A DNA stretch of 64,000 nucleotides from an uncultured Acidimicrobiia bacterium (GCA_958295745.1 OY282370.1:2943244-3007243); one strand, 5' to 3'; positions 1 through 9,754 are shown, numbered from the stretch's first letter. Notes: a model not told the origin generated them from the sequence alone. Program-made: numbers and translations.

Positions 1-111
1 GGCCTCCGTCGTCCCGCTGCCGTCCACGGGAGCTGTCACCGCAACCGAGAATAGCCCTTACCCCCGCCGCGCGCGGCCTCTATATTCCGCGCCCCCGCCA
101 ATTTCGCGGTG

Positions 112-134
112 TATGATACGAACATATGTATGTA
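112..134 (+). promoter_or_regulatory. candidate uvrA promoter with LexA-like palindrome
   Basis: TATGAT at 112-117 fits a -10 element. It runs into the imperfect palindrome TACGAACATATGTATGTA (117-134), whose left half matches the actinobacterial SOS-box half CGAAC and whose right half is degraded. The position about 105 bases before uvrA, a classic SOS gene, makes LexA control reasonable. No convincing -35 is seen. The first 111 bases of the window show no gene I can support. Confidence 0.35.
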
Positions 135-238
135 TAGGACGACCTAAAAGGCGGGCGGCGTCCGCGGCGGGATGCGCCGCAGGGTTCACTACAGTTGGCC
201 CGCCGCCACGCTTCCCCTGCGATCGACACCCGGGCAAG

Positions 239-3055
239 ATGACGAGAGACAAACTGGTCGTTCGCGGAGCCCGCGAGCACAACCTCCAAGACATATCCAT
301 CGAGCTTCCCCGCGATCGGCTGATCGTGTTCACCGGGCTGTCCGGATCGGGCAAGTCCAGCCTGGCGTTCGACACCATCTACGCCGAGGGCCAGCGCCGT
401 TACGTGGAGAGTCTGTCGGCCTACGCCCGGCAGTTCCTCGGCCAGATGGACAAGCCCGATGTGGACTTCATCGAAGGCCTGTCACCGGCCATCTCCATCG
501 ACCAGAAGACCGCCAGCCGCAACCCCCGATCCACGGTGGGCACCATCACGGAGATCCACGACTACCTGCGCCTGCTCTACGCCCGGATCGGACAGCCCCA
601 CTGCCCGGAATGCGGCCGGGAGGTGGCCCGCCAGACACCCCAACAGATCGTCGACCAGATCGCCGGATTCGAGGAAGGCACCCGCTTCCAGGTGTTGGCC
701 CCCGTGGTCCGGGGCCGCAAGGGGGAATACGAGGAGCTGTTCCGCGACCTGTCCAGGCAGGGTTACAGCCGGGCCCGGGTGGACGGCGAGGTCATGGACC
801 TGGGTGAACGGATCCGCCTGGACCGCTACTTCATCCACACCATCGAGGTGGTGATCGACCGGCTGATAGCGGGCCGGAGCGGGGTCAGGCGGCTGACCGA
901 ATCGTTGGAGACCGCCCTGAGTCTCACCGGCGGGATCGCGGTGGTGGACATCATCGACGGACCCGAGCTGACCTTCAGCCAGCACCTGGCCTGCGACCAC
1001 TGCGGGTTGTCGTTCGAGGAGCTGCAGCCCCGTTCCTTTTCCTTCAACAGCCCCTACGGCGCCTGCGGGGCGTGCTCGGGCCTCGGCACCAAGTTCGAGG
1101 TGGATCCGCTGCTGGTGATCCCGGACGACGAGCTCTCCATCGAAGGCGGGGCCATCGCCCCGTGGGCGGGCAACCGGAACCGCTACTTCCACCACCTGTT
1201 GAACGGGTTGGCGAAGGAGCTCGGCTTCGACGTGAGCGCTCCGTTCTACTCCCTCGACCAAGAGTATCAGGCGGCGGTGCTGTACGGGACCGGCGGGCGC
1301 CCCATCCAGGTGTCGTTCACCAACCGGTTCGGACGGCGGAGGCGGTATCGGGCGACCTACGAAGGGGTGATTCCGGTGCTGCGCCGCCGCCACGAACAGA
1401 CCGAATCTGAGTCGGCCCGGTCGCATTATCAGGAATACATGCGCGAGGTCCCCTGTCCGGCCTGCGGGGGCGCCCGGCTGAACGCCGCGTCGATGGCGGT
1501 GACCGTGGGCGGGATGAACATCTTCGAGCTGAGCAACCGTTCCATACGGAGAACGCTCGACGCCCTGGAGAGATTGGAGCTGGGGGAGCGGGCGGCCGTC
1601 ATCGCCGACCCGGTGCTCAAGGAGATACGGGCCCGCCTGCAGTTCCTGCTCAACGTGGGCTTGGAGTACCTGACCCTCTACAGGGGGGCGGCCACCCTCT
1701 CCGGCGGGGAGGCCCAGCGCATACGTCTGGCCACCCAGATCGGATCGGGCCTGGTGGGAGTGCTCTACGTTCTCGACGAGCCCTCGATAGGCCTGCACCA
1801 GCGGGACAACCGCCGGCTACTGGAAACCTTGCTCCGCCTCCGGGACCTGGGCAACACCTTGATCGTGGTGGAGCACGACGAGGAGACCATCCGCACCGCC
1901 GACTACATCGTCGACCTCGGGCCGGGGGCGGGCGAGCGCGGCGGCCATGTGGTGGCGGAGGGCGGTCTGGCCGAGATCACCTCCGAGTCGACTTCCCTCA
2001 CCGGGGACTATCTGGTGGGCCGCCGGAGCATCCCCACCCCCGAAGGGCGCCGTCCGGGGGACGGGCGCACCCTGGTAGTGGTAGGGGCGTCCGAGAACAA
2101 CCTCCGCCAGATAGACGTGAGCTTCCCGCTGGGCATGATGATCGCGGTCACCGGGGTTTCGGGAAGCGGCAAGTCGTCCCTGGTGCAGGAGATCCTGTCG
2201 AAGGCCCTCCACCACAAGCTGCACAGGGCGCGGTCGGTGCCGGGGCGCCACCGCCGGATCGAAGGCGTCGAACAGCTGGACAAGGTGATCGACATCGACC
2301 AGTCGCCCATCGGACGCACCCCGCGCTCCAACCCCGCCACCTACACCAAGCTGTTCGACCGGATCAGGAAGCTGTTCTCGTCCACCCCGGAGGCCAGGGC
2401 CCGGGGCTATATGCCGGGCCGGTTCTCCTTCAACGTGCGGGGCGGGCGCTGCGAGGCCTGCCGGGGCGATGGGAACATCAAGATAGAGATGCACTTCCTC
2501 CCCGACGTGTACGTGCCCTGCGAGATATGCGAGGGCCGGCGCTACAACCGGGACACCCTGGAGGTCCGCTGGAAGGGCCGCTCGATAGCCGACATCCTGA
2601 ACATGCCGGTGGAGGAGGCTTTGACCTTCTTCGAGGCGCAGCCGCCCATCGCCCGCATCCTCCAGACCATCTACGACGTGGGCCTCGGGTACATCCGCCT
2701 CGGTCAGCCCGCCCCCACCCTCTCCGGCGGCGAGGCGCAGCGGGTCAAGCTGGCCTCCGAGCTGGGCAAACGGTCCACCGGCAACACCCTGTACATCCTC
2801 GACGAACCCACCACCGGCCTCCACTTCGAGGATACGCGCAAGCTTCTGGAGGTGCTCCACCGCCTGGTCGACGGCGGCAACACGGTGGTGATCATCGAGC
2901 ACAACCTGGACGTGGTGCGTTCGGCCGACTGGATAATCGACATGGGCCCCGAAGGAGGGGACGAAGGGGGCCGGGTGGTGGCCTTCGGAACCCCCGAACA
3001 GATAACGGCGACACCCGAGTCCTACACGGGCAAGTTCCTGCGCGACGTGCTCTGA
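239..3055 (+). CDS. uvrA: UvrA excinuclease subunit A
   Basis: UvrA is the DNA damage-recognition ATPase of UvrABC nucleotide excision repair; it loads UvrB at lesions in the cytoplasm. The 938-residue product has the usual family length. It shows Walker A GLSGSGKS at residues 33-40, CxxC zinc modules (CPECG; CDHCG with CGACSG; CEAC with CEIC), a second Walker A GVSGSGKS and two ABC signatures of the TLSGGEAQR type. The frame stays open upstream to 113, but I chose the ATG at 239 because the product then begins [16 protein letters not shown], the normal UvrA N-terminus; the extra 42 residues look non-native. uvrC lies 17 kb away, not in the same operon. Confidence 0.97.
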   Translation: MTRDKLVVRGAREHNLQDISIELPRDRLIVFTGLSGSGKSSLAFDTIYAEGQRRYVESLSAYARQFLGQMDKPDVDFIEGLSPAISIDQKTASRNPRSTVGTITEIHDYLRLLYARIGQPHCPECGREVARQTPQQIVDQIAGFEEGTRFQVLAPVVRGRKGEYEELFRDLSRQGYSRARVDGEVMDLGERIRLDRYFIHTIEVVIDRLIAGRSGVRRLTESLETALSLTGGIAVVDIIDGPELTFSQHLACDHCGLSFEELQPRSFSFNSPYGACGACSGLGTKFEVDPLLVIPDDELSIEGGAIAPWAGNRNRYFHHLLNGLAKELGFDVSAPFYSLDQEYQAAVLYGTGGRPIQVSFTNRFGRRRRYRATYEGVIPVLRRRHEQTESESARSHYQEYMREVPCPACGGARLNAASMAVTVGGMNIFELSNRSIRRTLDALERLELGERAAVIADPVLKEIRARLQFLLNVGLEYLTLYRGAATLSGGEAQRIRLATQIGSGLVGVLYVLDEPSIGLHQRDNRRLLETLLRLRDLGNTLIVVEHDEETIRTADYIVDLGPGAGERGGHVVAEGGLAEITSESTSLTGDYLVGRRSIPTPEGRRPGDGRTLVVVGASENNLRQIDVSFPLGMMIAVTGVSGSGKSSLVQEILSKALHHKLHRARSVPGRHRRIEGVEQLDKVIDIDQSPIGRTPRSNPATYTKLFDRIRKLFSSTPEARARGYMPGRFSFNVRGGRCEACRGDGNIKIEMHFLPDVYVPCEICEGRRYNRDTLEVRWKGRSIADILNMPVEEALTFFEAQPPIARILQTIYDVGLGYIRLGQPAPTLSGGEAQRVKLASELGKRSTGNTLYILDEPTTGLHFEDTRKLLEVLHRLVDGGNTVVIIEHNLDVVRSADWIIDMGPEGGDEGGRVVAFGTPEQITATPESYTGKFLRDVL

Positions 3056-3338
3056 CCCGCCCTCGATGTACTGGCAGACCTCGTTGACGCCTGCCGAAAG
3101 TGGATGCAGTCGGAAAGCGGGTAGTTGGTGAGCGGCAGCGGTAAGGTTGACCTGGGAAGAGGCGACATCGTGCAGAACAGGTACAGCGCGGAAACGAACA
3201 CCCCGTCCCCGGTGCATTCTGGTGATAGCGGAAGACCCGGTCGGGAGGAGGGACGCGCTCGTATTCCACGCCTGCCATGGAGATTGCGACAACGTCTCCG
3301 GTAGCATGAGGTACGGGCCTCTATGGTGAGGAGACGAC
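3056..3338. other. intergenic stretch without a supported gene
   Basis: These 283 bases follow uvrA. A 60-codon frame at 3147-3329 exists but lacks a ribosome binding site and any recognisable protein character. The last bases before the next gene hold GAGGAGA, its ribosome binding site. No clear terminator hairpin is visible. Confidence 0.4.
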
Positions 3339-3530
3339 ATGCCTAGGCCTGCCACCCCTGAAGAGGTCGAAGAGTTCCAGCGAACATCTTGGTTCTGCCG
3401 GCCGGAGAATCAGCTGACCATTGAAGAATGGATAGCCGGATACGAACGCGGCGACCCCGAATATGCAGGGGCGCGGGAATCCAACCGGCGCGATCTGGCC
3501 GCCAGTAAGGAAGCGAAAGCCGCAGGTTAG
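3339..3530 (+). CDS. small acidic hypothetical protein
   Basis: A 63-residue hypothetical protein, not recognised. It is predicted soluble and charged, with Pro-Glu-rich beginnings, a central WIAGYERGDPEYAG stretch and a Lys/Ala tail; no membrane segment or signal peptide. The call as a gene rests on a good ribosome binding site (GAGGAGA, 7-8 bases before ATG) and protein-like composition. It stands alone between uvrA and a methyltransferase. Confidence 0.55.
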   Translation: MPRPATPEEVEEFQRTSWFCRPENQLTIEEWIAGYERGDPEYAGARESNRRDLAASKEAKAAG

Positions 3531-3635
3531 CCCACGCTCGACTTGGTATATTCATATCGCTGGAGTTAATGATTAGTATAAGCATCCGATAGAGCGTATC
3601 TATATACCTGTAAAAGAGATGTAGCGAGGCAAAGG

Positions 3636-4526
3636 TTGACTCAGCAGATAGGTGACTGGAACGAACTGACCGAGTGGTGGACAGCGGAGGCGCAGGAACC
3701 GGCCTACGGGGAGGAGGTGATCCCGCTCTTCTTCGAGGTGCTCGGCGAGGTGGGGGGCCGGACGCTGCTCGATCTGGGTTGCGGGGACGGGCGTATATCG
3801 GGACTGGCCGCCGACCGGGGGGCGAAGGTGATCGGGGTGGATCTCAACCTCGATCTGGCCCGCCGGGCCTCCCGCGGCCATCCGGTTTTCCTCAACCGAC
3901 TGCCGGGTCTGGCCTGCGTGCGGGACAGGGCGGTGGACGGCGCCTACGCGGTGCTGACCCTGGAACACTTCGAGGACTCACCGCGCTTCTTCGCCGAGAC
4001 GGCCAGGGTGGTCCGCCCCGGAGGGCCGCTGGCCTTGGTGATCAACCATCCCGTGTACACGGCGCCGGAATCGGGTCCGGTGCTCGACCCCACCGACGGG
4101 GAACTGTTCTGGAGGTTCGGGGACTACCTGAACACCGGCCGCACCCGCGACCCGGCGGGCGGCCACACCGTGGAGTTCATCCACCGTCCGATCGGGGCGC
4201 TGCTCACCGAGGCGGCTTCCGCCGGCTGGCTGCTGGAGGAGGTGCGGGAGCAGGGGGTGGGGGCGAGGTCCGCGGCCCGGGACCCGATCCTCGCCAAACA
4301 CGGAGGCATCCCCCACCTGATGGCCCTCCGCTGGCGCCGCGGGCATACCGCCGGGGGACGCTGCTCGATCCGCGGGCTCGAGGCTGAGGCCGCTCCCGCC
4401 GAGGAAGGCCTGCTCAAGCAGAATCGAACGGCCGCGGAGCACCCGGTGGACCGCATCAGCGGCATCCTCGACGGCGCTTTCGAGGGAGAGGTCGATGAAT
4501 ACATCGAGGAGATACGCGGTAGGTGA
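3636..4526 (+). CDS. class I SAM-dependent methyltransferase
   Basis: A 296-residue Rossmann-fold methyltransferase of the Methyltransf_11/UbiE type. Motif I LDLGCGDGR lies at residues 45-53, followed by the acidic ribose-binding region VIGVDLN and the post-motif segment ARVVRPGGPLALVI. Its substrate cannot be told from sequence. Translation probably starts at TTG 3636, preceded by the purine-rich GAGGCAAAGG. The ~60-residue C-terminal tail is charged and atypical. It converges on the channel gene that ends at 4567. Confidence 0.8.
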   Translation: MTQQIGDWNELTEWWTAEAQEPAYGEEVIPLFFEVLGEVGGRTLLDLGCGDGRISGLAADRGAKVIGVDLNLDLARRASRGHPVFLNRLPGLACVRDRAVDGAYAVLTLEHFEDSPRFFAETARVVRPGGPLALVINHPVYTAPESGPVLDPTDGELFWRFGDYLNTGRTRDPAGGHTVEFIHRPIGALLTEAASAGWLLEEVREQGVGARSAARDPILAKHGGIPHLMALRWRRGHTAGGRCSIRGLEAEAAPAEEGLLKQNRTAAEHPVDRISGILDGAFEGEVDEYIEEIRGR

Positions 4527-4543
4527 CCGCCGATTCTTGATAG

Positions 4544-4561
4544 GGCCTCACAGCGGAGGCC
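4544..4561. terminator. candidate bidirectional terminator
   Basis: Perfect 6-bp stem GGCCTC / GAGGCC with a 6-base loop lies between two convergent genes; GACCG (4525-4529) and CGGTC (4564-4568) could extend it. There is no T-tract, which is common in high-GC actinobacteria. Confidence 0.4.
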
Positions 4562-4566
4562 GTCGG

Positions 4567-6639
4567 TCAGGCGCCGAACCAGCGTTCGTGGAGCCGTTCG
4601 TAGACGCCGGACTCGATCAATTCGAGCAGGGCGAGGTCGATCTGCTCGCGCAACTCGTCCTCGTCCTCGCCGATGACCAGCCCGTACCGCACCTTCTCGA
4701 AGAGTGGTCCGACCGTCGACACCTGGCCGCGGCCCTGGCGGGAAGCATGGAAACGGAGCACGGGGGCGTCGAACACGACGGCGTCCACTTCGCCCAGGGC
4801 CAGGAGGTCGTAGGCCTCGTCGATCTCGTCCACCAGCACCGGACCCACCCCGATCGTCGAAAGATAGGACTCCCCGGCCGATCGGGCCACGGTGGCCACC
4901 CGTTTCCCCGGCAGATCGGTGGGGCCGGAGATGCCGCTCCTCAGCTCGCTCACCGCCAGCGAAGAGGCGATGGAGGCGGTGAAGCTGGCGAACACCAGGG
5001 TTCCCAGGGCGATCCATATGAGCGCCACCACCCGCCCCCTAATTCCCCGGGCCACTTTGTCACCGTATCCCACCGTGCTCATGGTCACCACCGACCAGTA
5101 GAAGGAGTCCCATATCCCCCGCAGATACGGAGTGGCGAAGTCGGGGTTGTGCCGGCGTTCCAGCAACCAGATCAGATGCGCCGCCACCAGCACCGCCACC
5201 CCGAACACGATCAGCAGCCAGGGCAGGTCGGAGGATGAGATGGCCCGGAAGAAGCCCAGGATCCGGTCGCCGAAGGTGCGGGCGGCGCGGGTGGGCGCCA
5301 AGATGGTCAGGCCGGTGTCGAGCACCGGGAGGGAGAAATCGACCAGCTCGGCGCGTGATCCGGTGATGGCCACCCCTCCCAGCGCCAACCGGGCCGCCCC
5401 GCGGGTCACGTCGTCGAGCTGTTTGGCGACGGTGTCCACCCCGTAGATATCCACCGTCATTCCCAGCCGGGCCGCCAGGAAACGGACCAGCTCCACCTCG
5501 AAGCCGCTGTAGGCGCGGTTCTCGTAGATGACGTAGGGCGGCAGCGGGCGGGCCGCCACGGTCAGCACACTGCCGTCCGCCGCCGTTTGCTCGCTTCCGG
5601 TGTCGTCCAGCCCCACGGCACCGGGGTCGGCGGTCTCGATCCAACGGTCGACCATGGCCCGGTTGTCCGCTATCCACTCCTCGGCGTGCCGCCGGATATC
5701 CGCCGGGTCCCCTTCGTCGGCCACCATCCGGGCGTTCTGTGCCGAGATGTCGTCGAGGGGGATGACCACCTGCTCCAGCAGCCGGCGGATCGACGGGTTG
5801 TCCGCCAGGAAGCCGGAATTGGCCACCACCAGGATGTCGTTGGGCGGCCAGCCGGTCTGGCACGGGTCGTTGGCGCAGCCGGGAATGCCGGGAATGGAGG
5901 TGCGGTCGAGCGCCGCGGCCTGATCCGGGGGGAGAGAAGGAAAGGGTGTCTCCAGCCACACCACATCACGGCCGGGCACCAGCTCGCCCACCGTCCAGTT
6001 GGGGGTCCAGGTATAGAAGAGCACGGGCTGCCCGGAGTTGTAACGGTCGATCGTCTCGGTTATCAACGGTGAATAGTCGCCCTGTACGTGCTCGACCGCG
6101 CCGGACAAACCGTAGGCTTCGAGGTGGTGGTCTATGGTCGCCGTGCAGGACCATCCGATGTTGCAGCCGATGAGGTCGGCCCGGCCGTCTCCGTCGCGGT
6201 CGAAAAGGGCGGCGATCGTAGGATCGGCCAGGTCGCCGAGGTTGGTGAGGCCGTGAGCCTCGGCGGTCGCCGCGTCGACGAAATAGCCTTGGAGCGCCCC
6301 GTCGTCGACCTGCGTGCCGACCCGTTCCACCGGGCCTCCCTCCTCGACGTAGGAGTCGTGCAGCGGGAACCATCCGTTGGCCCACAGGTCGACCCCGCCC
6401 GCCGCCGCGGCCCGGTAGAACTCGGCGACTTCCATGGTGACCGGACCTTCCACCGGGTAGCCGAGCATCTGGAGCAGCAACCGGTAGACCTCCGCCTGGA
6501 ACCATCCGGTGTCCCAGGTGGGCCGGGCAAGGCGCACCGTCGGCTTTTCGTCGGGAGTCTGCGCCGACACCCCCGCGACCGGCGGGAGGACCAGCACGGC
6601 GGCCAGGATTCCCAGGACGGCGATGGCAGTTCGGCGCAT
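4567..6639 (-). CDS. ProX/OpuAC domain fused to GluR0-like ligand-gated potassium channel
   Basis: A predicted 690-residue membrane receptor-channel. A signal peptide (about 1-26) is followed by an OpuAC/ProX-type periplasmic binding domain (about 33-337) with DLWANGWFPLHD at 84-95, a DxDGDGxAD calcium-type loop at 147-155 and cysteines 159 and 164. Next comes a bacterial-receptor layout: SBP_bac_3 lobe S1 (355-450), TM1 (473-491) ending WLLERRHNPDF, a pore loop with the potassium filter TVGYGD at 522-527, TM2 (535-560) with SFTASIASS, and lobe S2 (569-689). This S1-M1-P-M2-S2 order is that of prokaryotic ionotropic glutamate receptors. The added N-terminal domain resembles in position the amino-terminal domain of animal receptors but is of the betaine-binding type. 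I chose ATG 6639 because it gives a signal peptide; a TTG at 6720 is the in-frame alternative. The ligand is inferred, not known. Confidence 0.85.
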   Translation of the reverse strand: MRRTAIAVLGILAAVLVLPPVAGVSAQTPDEKPTVRLARPTWDTGWFQAEVYRLLLQMLGYPVEGPVTMEVAEFYRAAAAGGVDLWANGWFPLHDSYVEEGGPVERVGTQVDDGALQGYFVDAATAEAHGLTNLGDLADPTIAALFDRDGDGRADLIGCNIGWSCTATIDHHLEAYGLSGAVEHVQGDYSPLITETIDRYNSGQPVLFYTWTPNWTVGELVPGRDVVWLETPFPSLPPDQAAALDRTSIPGIPGCANDPCQTGWPPNDILVVANSGFLADNPSIRRLLEQVVIPLDDISAQNARMVADEGDPADIRRHAEEWIADNRAMVDRWIETADPGAVGLDDTGSEQTAADGSVLTVAARPLPPYVIYENRAYSGFEVELVRFLAARLGMTVDIYGVDTVAKQLDDVTRGAARLALGGVAITGSRAELVDFSLPVLDTGLTILAPTRAARTFGDRILGFFRAISSSDLPWLLIVFGVAVLVAAHLIWLLERRHNPDFATPYLRGIWDSFYWSVVTMSTVGYGDKVARGIRGRVVALIWIALGTLVFASFTASIASSLAVSELRSGISGPTDLPGKRVATVARSAGESYLSTIGVGPVLVDEIDEAYDLLALGEVDAVVFDAPVLRFHASRQGRGQVSTVGPLFEKVRYGLVIGEDEDELREQIDLALLELIESGVYERLHERWFGA

Positions 6640-6929
6640 AGGTGGGATATCGGGGTAGGGGAGGCGAAGGATAGCGAAAGTAAGTAGATGGCCGCGGGCC
6701 ACCCGAAAATATTGATCCAACTTATAAATAAGACCATGTAACCACCCTGTTTTAAACCCTTTTCACGGAAACCTGGAATAAAAACGGAAAATCGGATGCA
6801 CCGGTGCGATGCAAGTGGTAGTTTTTCCCTGACTGGGTCCCGCAGCCGGTTCACCGGGTGCGAGCAGAACCGGGTACGCCGATGGAGAGGAGCTGGTGCC
6901 AGTGGTTGCGCAGATCGAAAGGAAGCGCC
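6640..6929. promoter_or_regulatory. divergent intergenic region with 10-bp palindrome
   Basis: This 290-base region separates the channel gene (leftward) from the BCCT transporter gene (rightward), so it must hold both promoters. Its central part is AT-rich (about 6715-6795). The perfect palindrome GCACCGGTGC at 6798-6807 could be an operator. AAAGGAAG just before 6930 is the ribosome binding site of the transporter. I cannot assign -35/-10 elements with confidence. Confidence 0.35.
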
Positions 6930-8696
6930 ATGACTGAAAGGGACCTGACCGAGGCAACCTCGGCGCTTCAGGACTGGGAGCAGGAGGAGGAAGGCCGTCG
7001 GCAGGAGGCGATCCACAACCGGAAAGCCTTCGAAGGCCTCCAGGTCGATCCCGACATCGAGTTCTATCCAGAGGTGGCCGACCGTTCGCCCGGTGATAAG
7101 AACATCGTCCGGTTCGGGTTCGACATGCACCCACAGGTAACGTTCTGGTCCGCCGGATTCCTTACAGTCTTCATCGCCCTGTCGCTGATCTTCTCCGACG
7201 CCACGAGCGGGATATTCGGCGCCATTCTGAGTTTCATAAACGAAAGCTTGGGTTGGCTGTACGTCCTCGACTTCAACATCTTTTTGGTCTTGGGCATCTA
7301 TTTCGCCATGAGCAGATATGGAAAGATCCGCTTAGGCGGCCCCATGGCCCGGCCGGAGTTCTCGACCGGCGCCTGGTACGCGATGTTGATATCGGCCGGT
7401 ATCGGCATCGGGTTGATGTTCTGGGGGGTCGCCGAGCCGATCTTCCACCTCAGCTCGCCTCCGCCCGTGTTCGGCGCAGAGCCGGCGACGGGAGAGGCCG
7501 CGAAGGCGGCGATCGCGACGACCTATCTGCACTGGGGATTCCATGCTTGGGCTCTCTACGGGCTCGTCGCCCTTGCGCTGGGGTTCTTCGCGTACAACCG
7601 GGGCTTGCCCCTTACCTTCCGGTCTATCTTCTACCCGATCCTCGGGCCGAAGATCTACGGCGGTTGGGGCAACGCCATCGACACATTGACCGTCGTGGCG
7701 ACCCTGTTCGGGCTGGCGACTTCGCTGGGGTTCGGCGCCGGCCAGGCCGCAGCCGGATTGAACAGACTGTTCGGTTGGCCGTCGGACACCTGGTTCCAGA
7801 TCGTGCTGATCGCCTGCATCACGGGTCTGGCCACCATCTCGGTGGTCGCCGGATTGGATGCCGGTGTGAAGCGGCTGAGCCAGCTCAACATCTACCTGGC
7901 CGGGGCGTTCCTGCTATTCGTAGCGATAGTCGGACCGACCCTGTTCATACTCTCGCTGTTCACCCAGAGTCTGGGCCACTACATAAGCATCCTGCCCGAG
8001 TTCGGCTTCTGGAACGAGGCTTTCACGGGCACCAATTGGCAAGCGAGTTGGACCATCTTCTACTGGGGATGGTGGATCTCATGGTCGCCGTTCGTAGGGA
8101 TGTTCGTAGCCCGGATATCGAAGGGCCGCACCGTTCGGGAGCTGCTCTTGGGCATCATCTTCCTGCCTTCGGTGCTGTGCTTCCTCTGGTTCTCGGTCTT
8201 CGGCGGATCGGCTATCCGCCTGCAGCTCACCGGAGCCAGGGATGTGGCGACGGCCGTCAACGAAAACGTGGCGACAGCCCTCTTCGACATGCTGGAGGCC
8301 TTCCCGCTGACCGGCTTCGTCTCCTTGGTCGGCGTGTTCCTGCTGGTCTCGTTCTTCGTGACCTCCTCGGACTCCGGCTCTCTGGTGGTGGACCATCTGA
8401 CTTCGGGAGGCAAGCTCGACTCGCCCAAACCCCAGCGGGTGTTCTGGGCGGTCATGGAAGGGACGGTCGCCATCGTCCTGCTGCTCGGCGGCGGCCTGTC
8501 GGCCCTGCAGACTGCGGCGGTCGCAACCGGACTTCCGTTCGCCATCATCCTGCTCATAATGTGTTGGAGCCTCAAGAAGGCCTTCGACGAAGAGCTGGAC
8601 CTGTTGGAGAGTCACTACGACGAGGCGATCTTCCGCTCCCGCCACAAGGGGCTCCTCACCAAACTGGGGCTGTCCCGTGACCAGGAGGAGGTGTGA
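6930..8696 (+). CDS. BCCT-family betaine/choline/carnitine transporter
   Basis: A 588-residue secondary transporter of the BCCT family (BetP/OpuD/BetT), which imports trimethylammonium osmolytes with sodium or protons. It shows the glycine-rich TM3 segment SAGIGIGLMFWGVAEP (155-170), of the sodium-coupled BetP type rather than the CaiT type, and the BCCT signature WTIFYWGWWISW (374-385). About 60 charged residues precede the first membrane helix. I chose ATG 6930 with AAAGGAAG in front; a GTG at 6858 is possible. The next gene, a ProX-like lipoprotein, begins 2 bases after its stop, so the two are co-translated. Exact substrate is inferred. Confidence 0.93.
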   Translation: MTERDLTEATSALQDWEQEEEGRRQEAIHNRKAFEGLQVDPDIEFYPEVADRSPGDKNIVRFGFDMHPQVTFWSAGFLTVFIALSLIFSDATSGIFGAILSFINESLGWLYVLDFNIFLVLGIYFAMSRYGKIRLGGPMARPEFSTGAWYAMLISAGIGIGLMFWGVAEPIFHLSSPPPVFGAEPATGEAAKAAIATTYLHWGFHAWALYGLVALALGFFAYNRGLPLTFRSIFYPILGPKIYGGWGNAIDTLTVVATLFGLATSLGFGAGQAAAGLNRLFGWPSDTWFQIVLIACITGLATISVVAGLDAGVKRLSQLNIYLAGAFLLFVAIVGPTLFILSLFTQSLGHYISILPEFGFWNEAFTGTNWQASWTIFYWGWWISWSPFVGMFVARISKGRTVRELLLGIIFLPSVLCFLWFSVFGGSAIRLQLTGARDVATAVNENVATALFDMLEAFPLTGFVSLVGVFLLVSFFVTSSDSGSLVVDHLTSGGKLDSPKPQRVFWAVMEGTVAIVLLLGGGLSALQTAAVATGLPFAIILLIMCWSLKKAFDEELDLLESHYDEAIFRSRHKGLLTKLGLSRDQEEV

Positions 8697-8698
8697 GG

Positions 8699-9754
8699 AT
8701 GACCTACAAGGCATACAAGACGGACCACACGGTCCTGGGCGCCACCGGAACGAAGTTGGCGGGCTTGGCGGCCGCGCTGATGTTGGTGCTGGCGGCCTGC
8801 GGGGGGGACGTGGACTCCGGAGAGGTAAAGATGGCCCGGGCGGACTGGGGCAGCGGCCACATGCAGGCCGCCATCTACGCCCAGCTCATCGGTGAGCTCG
8901 GATACGAGGTGACCGACCCGGCCGAGAACACCCTCGACCCCAACGGGTTCTACCCCGCCCTGGCCAGCGGTCAATACGACCTGTGGGCCAACGGCTGGTT
9001 CCCGCTCCACGACATCTACCTCAAAGGTGAGCTGGTCACCGGACAGGCGACCGACCTGCCGATCGAACCGGTTGGCTGGCAGGTGGCGTCCGGAGCCCTC
9101 CAGGGGTACATGGTCGACATGGCCACGTCGGAACGGCTGGGGATCACCACCATGGCCGATGTGATCGCAAACGCCGGAGCATTCGACATGGACGGTGACG
9201 GACGCGCCGACCTGATCGGATGCAACAAGGGATGGGGTTGCAACACCGTCATAGACCAGCACATCTCCGAGTTCGGCTGGGGCGGCAGCGTGGAGCAGGT
9301 GGTAGGCGACTACAACGACCTGGTCGGCGCGGTCCAGGACAGGGTCGCGGCGGGAGAGCCCGCCCTGTTCTACGGCTGGACGCCCAACTGGACGATGTCC
9401 GTCCTGGTACCCGGTGAGGATGTCATGTGGCTAACGTCGCAGGCGCTTCCCGGCGATGCGGGATCCACTGCCGTCCCGGTCCTTCCGGGATGCGCGTGGC
9501 AACCGTGCGACCTCGGCTGGACGGTGAGCAGCATCCGGGCGGTGGCCAACACCGACTTCCTGGACGAGAACCCCCAGATCCGGCGCCTCCTGGAAGTGGT
9601 GGCGATTCCCCTCGGGGACATAGCCGCCCAGAACGCCAGGATGGCTTCGGGGGGGTACTCCGAAGAGGAGATATGGGCCGACGCCGCAGCCTGGATAGCC
9701 GCCAACCAAGAAATGGTGGACAGCTGGCTGGCCTCGGCGCGGAGCGCCACCTGA
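8699..9754 (+). CDS. ProX/OpuAC-type betaine-binding lipoprotein
   Basis: A 351-residue extracytoplasmic solute-binding lipoprotein of the OpuAC/ProX family. A lipobox LAAC places the lipidated cysteine at residue 34. The binding domain repeats the hallmarks of the channel protein encoded upstream: DLWANGWFPLHD (94-105), DMDGDGRADLIGC (163-175), GWGC and a YGWTPNWT segment, giving several tryptophans suitable for a cation box. The ATG at 8699 is favoured over GTG 8693 because GGAGGAG sits 8 bases before it. No ABC permease or ATPase is adjacent; the partner gene is a BCCT carrier, which normally needs no binding protein. Confidence 0.88.
   Translation: MTYKAYKTDHTVLGATGTKLAGLAAALMLVLAACGGDVDSGEVKMARADWGSGHMQAAIYAQLIGELGYEVTDPAENTLDPNGFYPALASGQYDLWANGWFPLHDIYLKGELVTGQATDLPIEPVGWQVASGALQGYMVDMATSERLGITTMADVIANAGAFDMDGDGRADLIGCNKGWGCNTVIDQHISEFGWGGSVEQVVGDYNDLVGAVQDRVAAGEPALFYGWTPNWTMSVLVPGEDVMWLTSQALPGDAGSTAVPVLPGCAWQPCDLGWTVSSIRAVANTDFLDENPQIRRLLEVVAIPLGDIAAQNARMASGGYSEEEIWADAAAWIAANQEMVDSWLASARSAT

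Noticed and set aside
113..238. Longer UvrA start at 113
   Set aside because: The extra 42 residues are Arg/Pro/Ala-rich and lie over the probable promoter; the family N-terminus starts at 239.
3147..3329. 60-codon frame after uvrA
   Set aside because: No ribosome binding site and no protein-like features.
58..3355. Long minus-strand frames opposite uvrA
   Set aside because: They are antisense by-products of GC-rich codon usage; the strong UvrA motifs lie on the plus strand.
4495..6687. Plus-strand frames opposite the channel gene
   Set aside because: The channel and binding-domain motifs are clear on the minus strand; the opposite frames give His/Arg/Gly-rich products without families.
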